Source: Haloferula sp. BvORR071
GTDB lineage: Bacteria > Verrucomicrobiota > Verrucomicrobiia > Verrucomicrobiales > Akkermansiaceae
Length of the DNA stretch: 64,000 nucleotides
Direction of reading: 5' to 3'
Assembly: GCF_000739615.1 (NCBI RefSeq)
Contig: NZ_BATP01000056.1
Coordinates: forward strand, 184,010-248,009
A program made the translations under genes and the position numbers. This document shows positions 1 through 9,038 of the stretch, one piece after another (the first letter of the stretch is position 1; each line of letters starts with the position of its first letter). Below the pieces are notes generated by a model, which saw only the letters and a program-made list of their open reading frames with translations, did no database searches and was not told where the DNA came from.

Positions 1-399
1 GCCGCCCTCGATTTCGGTGACTTCGGCTCCGCCACCCTCACCACCAAGGCCTGGGAGGCCCTCAATGCCGGCAAGCACGACGCCGTCGACGGCTACACCT
101 CCAAGGTCGTGGAACTCTATGCAACCAAGGCCGATGAAATGCAGGCCGGCCTCACCGAGGCCGCCAGCGCCGACAAGGCCCACGACTACTGGGCGCTGAA
201 CGACGTCGGCACCTGCTACTTCATCCGCGCCCAGTCCAAGGAAGCCCGTGGCGATGCCAAGGGCGCGATCGCCTACTACAAGACCCTCAGCGAAAAGTAT
301 TCCTTCGCCCAGTGCTGGGACACCAAGGGCTGGTTCTGGAAGCCCGCCGATGCCGCGAAGTCGAAGCTGAAGAGCCTTGAGTTCGACTCCTTGAAGTGA
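1..399 (+). CDS. C-terminal part of a TPR-like conserved protein (5' end outside window)
   Basis: The frame is open from the first base and ends at TGA 397-399, so only the last 132 residues are present. They are alpha-helical and repeat-like, with a pattern of aromatic and small residues typical of tetratricopeptide-like folds, and end in a Trp/Cys-rich stretch (QCWDTKGWFWKP) before a short lysine-rich tail. From memory, similar proteins in Verrucomicrobiota carry the unhelpful label beta-glucanase precursor. Nothing catalytic is visible in this part. The next gene starts about 130 bp downstream on the same strand. Confidence 0.7.
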   Translation, partial: AALDFGDFGSATLTTKAWEALNAGKHDAVDGYTSKVVELYATKADEMQAGLTEAASADKAHDYWALNDVGTCYFIRAQSKEARGDAKGAIAYYKTLSEKYSFAQCWDTKGWFWKPADAAKSKLKSLEFDSLK

Positions 400-531
400 G
401 CAGACTAACAGACTAGAAAGAACCGGATTCCCATTCCCTTGCCCGTTCCCGCCACATGCCCGGCGGGGCGGGCTCTTCCCGCGATGGGCGCTCCCGACCA
501 AGCGCCCCCGCGGTTCCCCTGCCTGATTTCC

Positions 532-3500
532 ATGCTCGTCCCCTCGTCCGAAGCTACCTCGCTGTCCTGCGACTTCCCGCCCGCCAACCGCTGGGCCTGT
601 GAAGACGGCCAGGACTACGCCCTGATCGCGGGGCTGGAGGAAATGGCGCCCTTCTTCCTGAACATCGTCAGCCCGGATGATCACTGGATGTTCTTCGCCA
701 GCAACGGCGCCCTGAGCGCTGGCCGCGGCACCGCCGACAACGCGCTCTTCCCCTACGATACGGCGGACAAGATCGGCGAGAGCTGGAACAGCACCGGCCC
801 TTGGACCGCGGTCCTCGCCGGCGATGTCCTGTGGGAGCCCATGCGCCCCGGCACCTTGGCTGGCCCCGGCGTGACCCGCCGCCTGCGCAAGAACCTGACT
901 GGCGATGAGGTCGTCTTCGAGGAAGAACACGCCGGCCTGAAACTACGTTTCTCGTACCGCTGGCAGTGCTCGGAGCGCTTCGGCTTCGTCCGCCGCGCCC
1001 GCTTGGAGAATCTTGGCGAGAAGCCCGTCGCCCTGCGCCTCGTCGATGGCCTCGATAATTTCCTGCCCGCTGGCGTCGACCAGCGGATGCAGAATCAATT
1101 CAGCTGCCTCGCGGATGCCTATAAGCTGAGCGAGCTGGAGGCAGGCGGCCGCTTGCTCGTCCACCGCCTCGCCGCCGGGATTATCGACCGCGCGATCCCG
1201 CTGGAGTGCCTTCTCGCCACCACCGTTTGGACCCACGGCCTCCCCGGCGCCCAGAGCTTCCTCTCCCGTCAGGAAGCGCAGGACTTCCTCCGCGGCCTCG
1301 AGCCGGAACCCGTGAACCTTTCCCGCGGCAGCCGCGGCGCTCTCTTCCTCGGTCGCGACTTCGAGCTCGCCCCTGGCCAGGCTGCGAATTGGCTGATGGT
1401 CGCGGAGCTGAAGCAATCGCAGGCCAAGGTCTCAGCCCTCCGTGAATTGCTCGGCGAGCCATCCAAGCTCGATCTCGAAGTCGCCGCCGATGTCGCCCGC
1501 GGCCGCAAGCGCCTCCGCCGCCTCGTCGCCGCCGCGGATGGCATCCAGCAGGGTGCCGACCGCGATGCCACACTGCATCACTACCACAATACCCTCGGCA
1601 ATATCCTGCGCGGCGGCGTGCCACTTGATGGCTCGAAGATCCGCTCCCAGTCCTTCGCCGCCTACCTCGGCAAGCACAATGCCCCGCTGCGCGAGACCTT
1701 CCGTTCTTGGCTCAAGCAACTGCCGGAGCAATTGCCCCGCGGACGCTGGCTGGCAGAGGTTCGCGCCCTCGGCGATCCCGATCTTGAGCGCCTCGCGGTG
1801 GAATACCTGCCACTGGTGCTGAGCCGCCGCCACGGCGACCCCAGCCGCCCTTGGAACCGCTTCGCGATCCGCGTGAAGGATGAGTCCGGCGAGCCGGTCG
1901 AATACTTCGAGGGCAACTGGCGCGACATCTTCCAGAACTGGGAGGCCCTCGCCTGGAGCCATCCGGATCACCTCGCCGCCTTCATCACCAAGTTCGTCAA
2001 CGCTTCCACTGTCGACGGCTTCAATCCCTATCGCATTTCCTCCGACGGCCTCGATTGGGAAGTGCCCGATCCCGAGGACCCCTGGTCTTCGATTGGCTAC
2101 TGGGGTGACCACCAGATCGTCTACCTGCTCAAGTTGCTGGAGACCCAGGCCGAAGTCCGGCCGGACTTCCTCGCCACGAATCTCGATCGCGCCCGCTACG
2201 TCTTCGCCGATGTTCCCTACCGCCTCTGCCCATGGGACCAGTTGTTGGAGGATCCGCGCCATACCGTCGGCTTCGACCGCGAGCGTCATGACGAGTTGAC
2301 TCGCCGCAAGGAGGCCATGGGCTCGGATGGCCTGCTGCTGCGCGATGCCAGCGGTGAGCTCTGCCGCGTCACTCTCGCCGAGAAGCTGCTGCTGCCCGCA
2401 GTGGTGAAGCTCGCGAACCTCGTGCCGGGCGGTGGCATCTGGATGAATACCCAGCGGCCTGAGTGGAACGATGCGAACAACGCGTTAGCCGGTTGCGGGC
2501 TCTCGGTCGTCACCGCCGGCTACCTGTTGCGTTACCTCGCTTTCTTGGAGAAGCATTTCTCTAACAGTCCCTCCCTGAAGATCTCCGCCCACCTTGCGGA
2601 GCTGATCGGGACCTTGGGCAAGCTCTTTGCGGATCCCCGCTGGCTTCAGGAAGGCGAGCTCGATGCTTCAGCCCGCTTCAAGCTAGTCGCCGCTGCCGCT
2701 CAAGCTGCCGCTCGCCATCGCGCCGCCGTCTATGAGGACGGCCCCGGCGCGCCACAGCTTGTGGGCCGCGCCGCCATCCTCAGCTTCCTCCAGGCGGCCA
2801 CCGCTGCACTGCGCTGTACCCTGCGCCAGAATCGCCGCGCGGATGGCCTCTACCACGCCTACAACATTCTCGAGATTGGTCGCTCCGGCCAAACCATGGA
2901 CCTCGGTCGCCTTCCGGAAATGCTCGAAGGCCAGGTCGCCATCCTCAGCTCCGGCCTGCTCACACCGCAGGAGGCGGCAGACCTGTTAGAGGCTCTCCCC
3001 CAGAGCCAGCTTTTCTCCGCACGCCACCAGAGCTACCTGCTCTACCCGGATCGCACGCTTCCCGGCTTCCTCGACTACAATCGGATCAAACCCTCCGTCG
3101 CGAAGTCGATTCCTACCCTCGCCGAGATGCTCGATCACGGCGACCACCGCATTCTGGTGCCGGATATCACCGGCGACTTCCGCTTCCATCCCGCGCTTAC
3201 CAACGAATACGAACTCGCCGCGGCGCTCGATCGCATCGCGATGAAGGCGGACTTCGTCGACTCCGATCGCGAAGCCATCCGGGCCCTCTACGAGCTAGTC
3301 TTCCACCACCGCGCCTTCACCGGCCGCAGCGGTGCCATGTTCGCCTATGAGGGCCTCGGCTGCATCTACTGGCACATGGTGGCGAAGCTCATGCTCGCCG
3401 CGCAGGAGATTGCGCTCAAGGTCGCACGCCAGGGCGAACCGGATGCCTTGTCCTTCCGCCTCGCCGCCGCCTATTACTCGATCCAGCGCGGCCTCGGCTT

Positions 3501-3933
3501 CCGCAAGACGCCCCAGCAGTATGGTGCCTTCCCCGCGGAGGCTTACTCGCACAGCCCCGCGCATGCCGGTGCCCAGCAGCCCGGCCTCACCGGCTCGGTG
3601 AAGGAGGGCATCCTCTGCCGCCTCGGCGAGCTCGGCGTGAGCTTCGAGCAAGGCGGCCTCCGCTTCCGTCCCCATCTTCTGCGCGCCGCCGAATTTGCGA
3701 CGGGCGAGTCCTGCGAGCGCTGCCTGCATTTCACCATCGCTGGCACGCCCATCGTCTATTTCTGCCGCGATTCGCTGAACGATGCCACGCTGACCCTGCG
3801 TTTTGACGATGGCACCGTGCAGACCATCGCTGGCTGCTTGTTGCCCCCGGCCCTCGCCGAGTCCATCATCCACCGTACCCGTCGCATTCATGCGATCGAG
3901 GTGGAGGTCCCGGTCTCCTGGCTGCTGCATTGA
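532..3933 (+). CDS. large conserved protein, possibly a carbohydrate-active enzyme of the six-hairpin glycosidase type
   Basis: 1133 residues from ATG 532. The frame is open further upstream, but that part is Pro/Arg-rich and unlike a protein start. No signal peptide or membrane segment is seen. The N-terminal third is beta-rich, with WMFFASNGALSAG and a following DNALFPYDT motif. The rest is mostly helical with many Trp, His and Asp residues (YHNTLGNILRGG, WEVPDPEDPWSSIGYWGDHQ). A beta-sandwich followed by a helical toroid is the layout of GH94/GH63-like enzymes, but I cannot match it to a named family. The sugar symporter gene follows 36 bp downstream, which supports a role in sugar or glycan metabolism. 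Function is inferred from context only. Confidence 0.75.
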   Translation: MLVPSSEATSLSCDFPPANRWACEDGQDYALIAGLEEMAPFFLNIVSPDDHWMFFASNGALSAGRGTADNALFPYDTADKIGESWNSTGPWTAVLAGDVLWEPMRPGTLAGPGVTRRLRKNLTGDEVVFEEEHAGLKLRFSYRWQCSERFGFVRRARLENLGEKPVALRLVDGLDNFLPAGVDQRMQNQFSCLADAYKLSELEAGGRLLVHRLAAGIIDRAIPLECLLATTVWTHGLPGAQSFLSRQEAQDFLRGLEPEPVNLSRGSRGALFLGRDFELAPGQAANWLMVAELKQSQAKVSALRELLGEPSKLDLEVAADVARGRKRLRRLVAAADGIQQGADRDATLHHYHNTLGNILRGGVPLDGSKIRSQSFAAYLGKHNAPLRETFRSWLKQLPEQLPRGRWLAEVRALGDPDLERLAVEYLPLVLSRRHGDPSRPWNRFAIRVKDESGEPVEYFEGNWRDIFQNWEALAWSHPDHLAAFITKFVNASTVDGFNPYRISSDGLDWEVPDPEDPWSSIGYWGDHQIVYLLKLLETQAEVRPDFLATNLDRARYVFADVPYRLCPWDQLLEDPRHTVGFDRERHDELTRRKEAMGSDGLLLRDASGELCRVTLAEKLLLPAVVKLANLVPGGGIWMNTQRPEWNDANNALAGCGLSVVTAGYLLRYLAFLEKHFSNSPSLKISAHLAELIGTLGKLFADPRWLQEGELDASARFKLVAAAAQAAARHRAAVYEDGPGAPQLVGRAAILSFLQAATAALRCTLRQNRRADGLYHAYNILEIGRSGQTMDLGRLPEMLEGQVAILSSGLLTPQEAADLLEALPQSQLFSARHQSYLLYPDRTLPGFLDYNRIKPSVAKSIPTLAEMLDHGDHRILVPDITGDFRFHPALTNEYELAAALDRIAMKADFVDSDREAIRALYELVFHHRAFTGRSGAMFAYEGLGCIYWHMVAKLMLAAQEIALKVARQGEPDALSFRLAAAYYSIQRGLGFRKTPQQYGAFPAEAYSHSPAHAGAQQPGLTGSVKEGILCRLGELGVSFEQGGLRFRPHLLRAAEFATGESCERCLHFTIAGTPIVYFCRDSLNDATLTLRFDDGTVQTIAGCLLPPALAESIIHRTRRIHAIEVEVPVSWLLH

Positions 3934-3969
3934 GCTTCCTGTCCGATAAATCCCAAAACCACGAACCCC

Positions 3970-5400
3970 TTGGACACATCCACCGCCAGACTCCCGGTGC
4001 GGGAGAAGATCGGCTACGGCTTCGGAGATGCCGCGTCGAATATCTTCTTCCAGACCGTCAACATGTTCCTGTTGTTCTACTACACAGACGTGTTTGGTCT
4101 CAATCCGGCGGTGGCGGGCACGCTCTTCATCCTCGCGCGCTTCTGGGATGCCCTGATCGATCCCTTCATTGGCGCGCTCGCGGACCGCACCCGTACCCGC
4201 TGGGGCAGCTATCGTCCCTATCTCCTGTGGTGCGCGGTCCCCTTCGGCTTGATCGGTTATGCCGCCTTCGCGAATCCGGATCTCTCGGACAGTGCCAAGA
4301 TCGCTTACGCCTACGTCACCTACTTCCTGCTGATGACCGCCTACGCGGCGATCAATGTGCCTTACTCGGCCTTGATGGGCGTGATGACTCCCTCCTCGGC
4401 GGAGCGCACCTCGCTCTCCATGTATCGCTTCGTCGGTGCCTTCGGCGGACAGCTGCTCATCGCACTGGGCGTGATGCCACTCGTGCGGATCCTGGGGGAT
4501 GGCGACAAGGCCCAGGGCTTCAAGCTCACCATGGCGATCTTCTCCGCGCTGGCCGTGGTGATGTTCATCGCCACCTTCCTGATGACCAAGGAGCGGATCA
4601 AGCCGCACCACGAGAAGCCCGACTTCCGCAAGGACTTCGGCTCGCTGATGAAGAACACCCCATGGGTCATCATGGTGGTCGCAGCCTTGCTCACGCTCTC
4701 CGGCGCGGCTGTGCGCTGGGCGGTTACCCCGCACTTCTTCAAGTACTACTGCGGCTATGATGACAAGCCGCTGTTCTCCTTCCTCGATCACACCTCCTTG
4801 TTCCTCACGCTCGGCAGCATTGCCTTCCTGGTGGCGATGCCCTTCACGCCCTGGCTGGTGCGGCGCTTCGGCAAGAAGAACTCGCTGATGGTCCTCACCC
4901 TTGCCAATGCACTCACGCTGCTGGCCTTCTTCTTCATCCCGCGTGATGCCTACTGGACGATGGTGGCCGTCAATGTGGTGGCCAGCCTCTTCGCGGGCCC
5001 GACCCCGGCCTTGGTCTGGGCCATCTATACCGACGTCGCGGACTACGGCGAATGGAAGTTCGGCCGCCGCACCACTGGCCTTGCCTTCGCCGCCGCCATG
5101 TTCGCTCAGAAGTTCGGCATGAGTATCGGCGGTGGTCTTGCCGGCTGGATGCTGGGAATCTACGGCTTCAAACCGGATGTCGCGCCTTCCGAGGCCACCT
5201 TGCACGGTCTGCAGATCCTCTTCTCCATCCTGCCCGGCGTCTTCGCCGTCGCGAATGGCATCGTCCTCATCTGGTACCCGCTGAAGGACGAAATGGTCGC
5301 GCAGATCGAAGGCGACCTCGCCGAACGCCGCGGCGCCGCCGCCCGCGAAGCCGAGCCCCACATCACTCCCACCGTCCTCGGCGAAGCCGCGGAAGGGTAG
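3970..5400 (+). CDS. GPH-family sugar:cation symporter (MFS, MelB-like)
   Basis: 476 residues with about twelve hydrophobic segments. The N-terminus has the family pattern REKIGYGFGDAASN, followed by a RFWDALIDPFIGALADRT loop like the MelB motif after helix 2, and the second half has TDVADYGEWKFGRRTTGL, also typical of GPH transporters. These carry sugars or glycosides together with H+ or Na+. The start is inferred: TTG at 3970 gives the expected N-terminus, and no in-frame ATG lies between it and transmembrane segment 1. GTG slightly downstream is an alternative. It probably forms an operon with the 1133-residue protein 36 bp upstream. The substrate cannot be deduced. Confidence 0.9.
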   Translation: MDTSTARLPVREKIGYGFGDAASNIFFQTVNMFLLFYYTDVFGLNPAVAGTLFILARFWDALIDPFIGALADRTRTRWGSYRPYLLWCAVPFGLIGYAAFANPDLSDSAKIAYAYVTYFLLMTAYAAINVPYSALMGVMTPSSAERTSLSMYRFVGAFGGQLLIALGVMPLVRILGDGDKAQGFKLTMAIFSALAVVMFIATFLMTKERIKPHHEKPDFRKDFGSLMKNTPWVIMVVAALLTLSGAAVRWAVTPHFFKYYCGYDDKPLFSFLDHTSLFLTLGSIAFLVAMPFTPWLVRRFGKKNSLMVLTLANALTLLAFFFIPRDAYWTMVAVNVVASLFAGPTPALVWAIYTDVADYGEWKFGRRTTGLAFAAAMFAQKFGMSIGGGLAGWMLGIYGFKPDVAPSEATLHGLQILFSILPGVFAVANGIVLIWYPLKDEMVAQIEGDLAERRGAAAREAEPHITPTVLGEAAEG

Positions 5401-5784
5401 GGGCGAAGATCGCCGCGCCCCGGCCTTCAAACTTGGACTGCTGCGCTTGCCGCAGCCTTCCGGCAGGCAGCTTGCTGCCGTGAAGCAGCGAAAGCAGCCT
5501 CCCCTCCATATCGGAAGCCGCGCCTCCTTTGGGTGGAGTAAGAGGCGATCTCCCAACGAACAATCTTGCGCATCGTCTCGATCAGGGCCTCGTCCAGGGC
5601 GGGGCCGTCCCCGGGAAGCGCGAGCAATTTGTCCCCATCACCAGGATGCCCGCAATCGCCTCGCACCTTTTGCCGCGGGCCTTTTCGCCGCATGCTTCGA
5701 AGATTCCTTCCAAGTCCTTCACATTCCGCTGGCACTCCTGCCCTTGAAGACGGATTGGCCTGCTATCCTCCGGCCAAAGCGTTC

Positions 5785-5849
5785 GCCGGGATGATGCATG
5801 ACTCGTGGCCGGGGAGGGGGGAACCCTTGCCACCATGCATCATCCCGGC
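5785..5849. repeat. inverted repeat with 16-bp perfect arms and 33-bp loop
   Basis: Arm 5785-5800 (GCCGGGATGATGCATG) and its exact reverse complement at 5834-5849. The region lies between two convergent genes and could end transcription from either side, but no T-tract follows the stem on either strand. It could also be a short transposon-like remnant. Confidence 0.7.
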
Positions 5850-5949
5850 TGATCCGCTCCGCGCCCATGCTCCGGTGCCGTAGCCAGGAGTGGCGTTGGC
5901 GAGCGCGGGGCGTTTCATGTTGAATGATACGCAAGCGGTCTCCGGATCG

Positions 5950-5961
5950 CCATGGGGTGTA
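5950..5961 (+). promoter_or_regulatory. copy 1 of 12-mer CCATGGGGTGTA
   Basis: Identical to the copy at 7984-7995 and one base different from the inverted copy at 8126-8137. It lies about 20 bp past the stop codon of the response regulator. This position is unusual for an operator, so this copy is the least certain of the three. Confidence 0.35.
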
Positions 5962-5979
5962 GACCCCAAAACCGGAACA

Positions 5980-6702
5980 CTAGGGCTGAGAGCGGCCTGG
6001 CGGCGGAACGACAGTGGCTTGAACGCTGCTTTCGATGATGCCGATGGCAATCGCATGCCGGGTGAGCCCGGCAGTGTCATGGATGTCCAGCTTGTTCATC
6101 ATGCTTTGGCGATGCTTCTCCACGGTCTTGATGCTGATGTGGAGTTCCGCTGCGGTCTGCTTGTTGGCTTTCCCTTCGGCAATCAACTGGAGGACCTCCA
6201 TCTCCCGCGGGGTTAGGCGCGCGGAATCCTTTTCCGCCGCTACTTTGCCCGGGTCCACCAGTTGCTGATGATCGAGACGTCGCGCGATCACCGGGCTGAA
6301 GAATCTCATCCCGAGCCACACCTTGCGGATGGCCTCGCCAAGCACGTGCGCCGAGGTCTGCTTGACGAGATATCCGGAGGCACCAAGCGCCAGGGCCTTC
6401 TCCACATACGCATCGTCGCTGTGGGCGGAAAGTATCAGGATCTTGGTCTTGGGATGGGCCGCCAGGATCTGGCGGGCCGCCTCCAGTCCATTGAGGAGCG
6501 GCATGCCCACGTCCATCACGACTACGGAAGGCCGGAGCTTTCGCGTGAGGGCGACCGCCTGCCGGCCGTTCTCCGCCTCGCCAACGATCCGCAGGTCGGT
6601 TTCCAGTTTCAGCAAGGCCCGCAACCCCTCGCGCATGATCATGTGATCTTCGACGAGGAGGACAGTGATGGTTTTCACGGGCGTATGCGGGGACAGCCTC
6701 AC
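5980..6702 (-). CDS. NarL/LuxR-type response regulator
   Basis: 240 residues. Receiver domain at about residues 11-130 with acidic pocket VEDH (E18, D19), phosphoacceptor D64 in VVVMDVGMP and conserved K114 in YLVKQ. The C-terminal LuxR helix-turn-helix (about 160-215) includes LTPREMEVLQLIAEGK and KTVEKHRQ. It begins with GTG, and its first codon overlaps the TGA of the histidine kinase gene by 4 bp (GTGA), so the two are translationally coupled. The pair is expected to act as kinase and cognate DNA-binding regulator. A 12-mer repeated nearby (7984-7995, 8126-8137) is a candidate binding site. Confidence 0.95.
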   Translation of the reverse strand: MRLSPHTPVKTITVLLVEDHMIMREGLRALLKLETDLRIVGEAENGRQAVALTRKLRPSVVVMDVGMPLLNGLEAARQILAAHPKTKILILSAHSDDAYVEKALALGASGYLVKQTSAHVLGEAIRKVWLGMRFFSPVIARRLDHQQLVDPGKVAAEKDSARLTPREMEVLQLIAEGKANKQTAAELHISIKTVEKHRQSMMNKLDIHDTAGLTRHAIAIGIIESSVQATVVPPPGRSQP

Positions 6703-7865
6703 GGTGCTTTAGAGGGGGCCTGCTTTGCCCCGCGAGATGCTTGCGGAAAATCGACACGGAGCGTTGTCCCTTTTTTCAGTGCCGAGTCTACATGAAAGGT
6801 GCCCCCGATCATCTCCACGCGCTCCCGCATGCCGAGAAGGCCGAGGCGCTCGCGGCGCATGGACTTTGTGGGGCTGTCCAACCGGAAGCCGCGCCCATTG
6901 TCTGTGATCTTCATGTGCACACCGCTGGCGTGGGCTTGGATCACGATCTCAGCGCGGCTTGCCCGCGCATGGCGCGCAATATTGGCGAGCCCTTCCTGGA
7001 CAATGCGGTAGAGCACGGTAAGCCGGGTATTGTCCAGTTTCTCAATCCGGGAGGAAGCGGTGAAATCGACCCGAATGCCGGTGCGCGCGCTGAAGTCCTT
7101 GATATACGAGCGCACAGCGGGAAGCAGGCCGAGATCGTCGAGTACGGATGGCCGCAAATCGAAGGCGAAGCGGTACACAACGCCCATCGACTTTTCGAGA
7201 AGGCGCTGGGTGAAGGCGATCTTCTTCTGGAAGTCCTTCGCGCCGGCGGTCGTCTCAAGCTTCAAGGTGGCGAGCCGCACATTGATGCCGGTCAACGTCT
7301 GCGCGATCACGTCGTGGAGCTCCCGGCTGATCCTCTTGCGCTCTTCCTCCTGGGCGACAATGAGCCGGCGGGACAAGTAGCGGAGTTCTTCCTGCATCTC
7401 ACGCGACTTTGCCAATAGCTGGCTGGAAGTGAGCTCACTGGTCCGCAGGGAGTCCTCAACTTCCTTGCGGCGGGAAATCTCCTGCCGCAGTTCCTCATTC
7501 GCGGCCCCCAGTTCGTCGCTACGCTGGCTGAGGGTTTCCACCGCTGCCTGCAAGCGCGTATTCGCCTCCGCAAGCCCGCCTTGGGAGTCCTCGATCGGCT
7601 TGACCGCGGCGGTGAAAAAATCGGCGGCCCGCTGGACCGCATTTTCACCACTCTCCGCCGGGTAGCGGATCAGCCCGAGGGAGGCGAGCGAGCGCTGGTG
7701 GACTTGGGCGACCCCAGGGGTGGTAAGCCCGCGCTTCAGGGCTAGGATCCCGAGCTTTTCCGCCGCACGCTTTCCTTCTCTGGAGCCAGGGGCATGCTTG
7801 ATATGGCGTCGTAAGGCCGCCAGGTAACCATGGAGGAGTGGTGGAGGGTGAGATTTCATGTCCAT
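6699..7865 (-). CDS. cytosolic sensor histidine kinase, HisKA_3 (NarX/DesK-like) type
   Basis: About 388 residues from ATG 7865 (M-D-M-K). The frame is open up to 8051, but the extra N-terminus is Cys/Arg-rich and would cover the 12-mer at 7984-7995; ATG 7904 is also possible. No membrane segments are seen. An N-terminal helical region and a long coiled coil lead to the dimerisation/phosphoacceptor box SRELHDVIAQTL and an HATPase_c domain with VQEGLANIARHA, DNGRGF and GLLGMRERV. The signal is unknown and may be sensed through the cytosolic N-terminus or a partner. It is coupled by a 4-bp overlap to the LuxR-type response regulator. Confidence 0.93.
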   Translation of the reverse strand: MDMKSHPPPLLHGYLAALRRHIKHAPGSREGKRAAEKLGILALKRGLTTPGVAQVHQRSLASLGLIRYPAESGENAVQRAADFFTAAVKPIEDSQGGLAEANTRLQAAVETLSQRSDELGAANEELRQEISRRKEVEDSLRTSELTSSQLLAKSREMQEELRYLSRRLIVAQEEERKRISRELHDVIAQTLTGINVRLATLKLETTAGAKDFQKKIAFTQRLLEKSMGVVYRFAFDLRPSVLDDLGLLPAVRSYIKDFSARTGIRVDFTASSRIEKLDNTRLTVLYRIVQEGLANIARHARASRAEIVIQAHASGVHMKITDNGRGFRLDSPTKSMRRERLGLLGMRERVEMIGGTFHVDSALKKGTTLRVDFPQASRGAKQAPSKAP

Positions 7866-7983
7866 ATCAGGCAGCGTTGGCGGAACGCCCCGGCAATCGT
7901 TCATTGTCCCCCGCAGCGAGGTGTTTGGCGAACTCTTTCGTGGAACTGCGAACGGGGAATGTCGTTCGCCACCGCAGCAAATC

Positions 7984-7995
7984 CCATGGGGTGTA
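7984..7995 (+). promoter_or_regulatory. copy 2 of 12-mer CCATGGGGTGTA, candidate operator upstream of the kinase gene
   Basis: It lies about 120 bp upstream of the preferred kinase start (7865) in the 362-bp gap between the kinase and the PRC-barrel gene. The core contains the palindrome CCCATGGG. Sites 2 and 3 are in opposite orientation, one facing each gene, as expected if the regulator controls both. Confidence 0.45.
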
Positions 7996-8125
7996 ACCCT
8001 ACCTGCCTGAGCTCCGGCGTACCTATGCCAGTCGGCACGCATCGCTACCATGGGTGCCAGCCGCCGCTTGCTTCAGCTATTGTGACCGTCTTCCGCAGCG
8101 AAGCTTAGGAGGAGTAAAGTAGAAC

Positions 8126-8137
8126 TATACCCCATGG
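8126..8137 (-). promoter_or_regulatory. copy 3 of the 12-mer (CCATGGGGTATA on the minus strand)
   Basis: It lies about 90 bp upstream of the PRC-barrel gene at 8228 and is inverted relative to copy 2. It differs from the other copies at one base. The rest of the 7866-8227 gap holds an AGGAGGAG stretch at 8107-8114 that is too far from 8228 to be its ribosome site, and no gene. Confidence 0.45.
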
Positions 8138-8227
8138 GATATGTGAAGGGCCCGTGATAGGATCACTCCACGGTCAAGCAGGCTCTTCCGTTCCTCCTTA
8201 CTGGCAGAATCGCGGTCCGCTCATCCC

Positions 8228-8932
8228 ATGCTCTACAACATCAAATCAACCTACGGGCGCAATCTTGCCGCCTCCGACGGCGACATCGGCCATGTGAAGG
8301 ACTTCTACTTCGAGGAGAAGTCCGGAGCCATCCGCTATATGGTCGTCGATACCGGCCTGTGGCTCATGAAACGGCTGGTGCTGCTCTCCCCCCATGCCTT
8401 TGAAAGGGTACAGCCTGATGCAAAGGCCCTCTCCGTAAAACTCACGCGGAAGCAGATCGAGGAAAGCCCTCGCATCGACTCGCGCCACATGGTCTCGCGC
8501 ACCTTCGAGAAAGACTACTACCGCTACTACGGCTGGCCACCCTATTGGGATGGTGCTGATATCTGGGGTATCGTCGGTTCACCGGCCACGCTCCCCGGGG
8601 AGGTGCTCGCGGGGGAGACGCCGGCCCCGCGCCATTGCCACGAGCATGTCCAGCTCAGCAGCACCCGCGGAATTGTTGGTTACGATGTGCTAGCCAGCGA
8701 CGGATCCATCGGCTGCGTCAGCAGCTTTCTGGCCGACGATCAGACCTGGGTCATCGGCGAATGGGTAATCGACACGGGTAACTGGTATGACGGCAAACAG
8801 ATCTTGCTGCCTTCCTCCGCGGTGACACTCGTCAACCACGAGAAGTCGAAGGTCTTCCTCAACGTGGCCAGATGGGACATCCAGCGCAAAGGGGCGCACA
8901 TCCTCCCCAAGGTTACCGCGCTCCACCCCTGA
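8228..8932 (+). CDS. tandem PRC-barrel domain protein
   Basis: 234 residues. Two PRC-barrel-like units are visible: residues about 4-65 (LAASDGDIGHVKDFYFEE, then IRYMVVDTG) and about 140-205 (VLASDGSIGCVSSFLADD, then IGEWVIDTG). They are joined by a Tyr/Trp-rich linker (YYRYYGWPPYW). This two-domain arrangement is common in soluble bacterial proteins of stress regulons, whose partner is often RNA or membrane components. No signal peptide is seen. It is divergent from the kinase gene, with two inverted 12-mers between them, so it is a likely target of that two-component system. Confidence 0.88.
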   Translation: MLYNIKSTYGRNLAASDGDIGHVKDFYFEEKSGAIRYMVVDTGLWLMKRLVLLSPHAFERVQPDAKALSVKLTRKQIEESPRIDSRHMVSRTFEKDYYRYYGWPPYWDGADIWGIVGSPATLPGEVLAGETPAPRHCHEHVQLSSTRGIVGYDVLASDGSIGCVSSFLADDQTWVIGEWVIDTGNWYDGKQILLPSSAVTLVNHEKSKVFLNVARWDIQRKGAHILPKVTALHP

Positions 8933-9038
8933 AACCTCCGCTTGCTGCGGACCATCTGCTCGATCGGCAGCGCTACCAACCTCCCGTGAACCCCTCCCCG
9001 TAGCGCCGCCGGTCGGGCCCCTTTTTCAACCCGATCTC

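Larger units (their letters stand above)
5401..5979. other. intergenic region, no convincing gene
   Basis: 579 bp between the symporter and the response regulator, which are convergent. Short open frames exist on both strands but none has protein-like composition. The region contains a 16-bp perfect inverted repeat (5785-5849) and one copy of the 12-mer CCATGGGGTGTA (5950-5961). Confidence 0.6.

Noticed and set aside
3295..5556. Long open frame (753 codons) on the strand opposite to the unknown protein and the symporter.
   Set aside because: It is the antisense image of two well-supported genes, is rich in Gly/Glu/His/Arg and has no family motif. GC-rich genes commonly give such frames.
5427..5735. 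102-codon minus-strand frame in the gap after the symporter.
   Set aside because: The C-terminal half is a run of Ala/Arg-rich low-complexity sequence; no homologue or ribosome site is recognisable.
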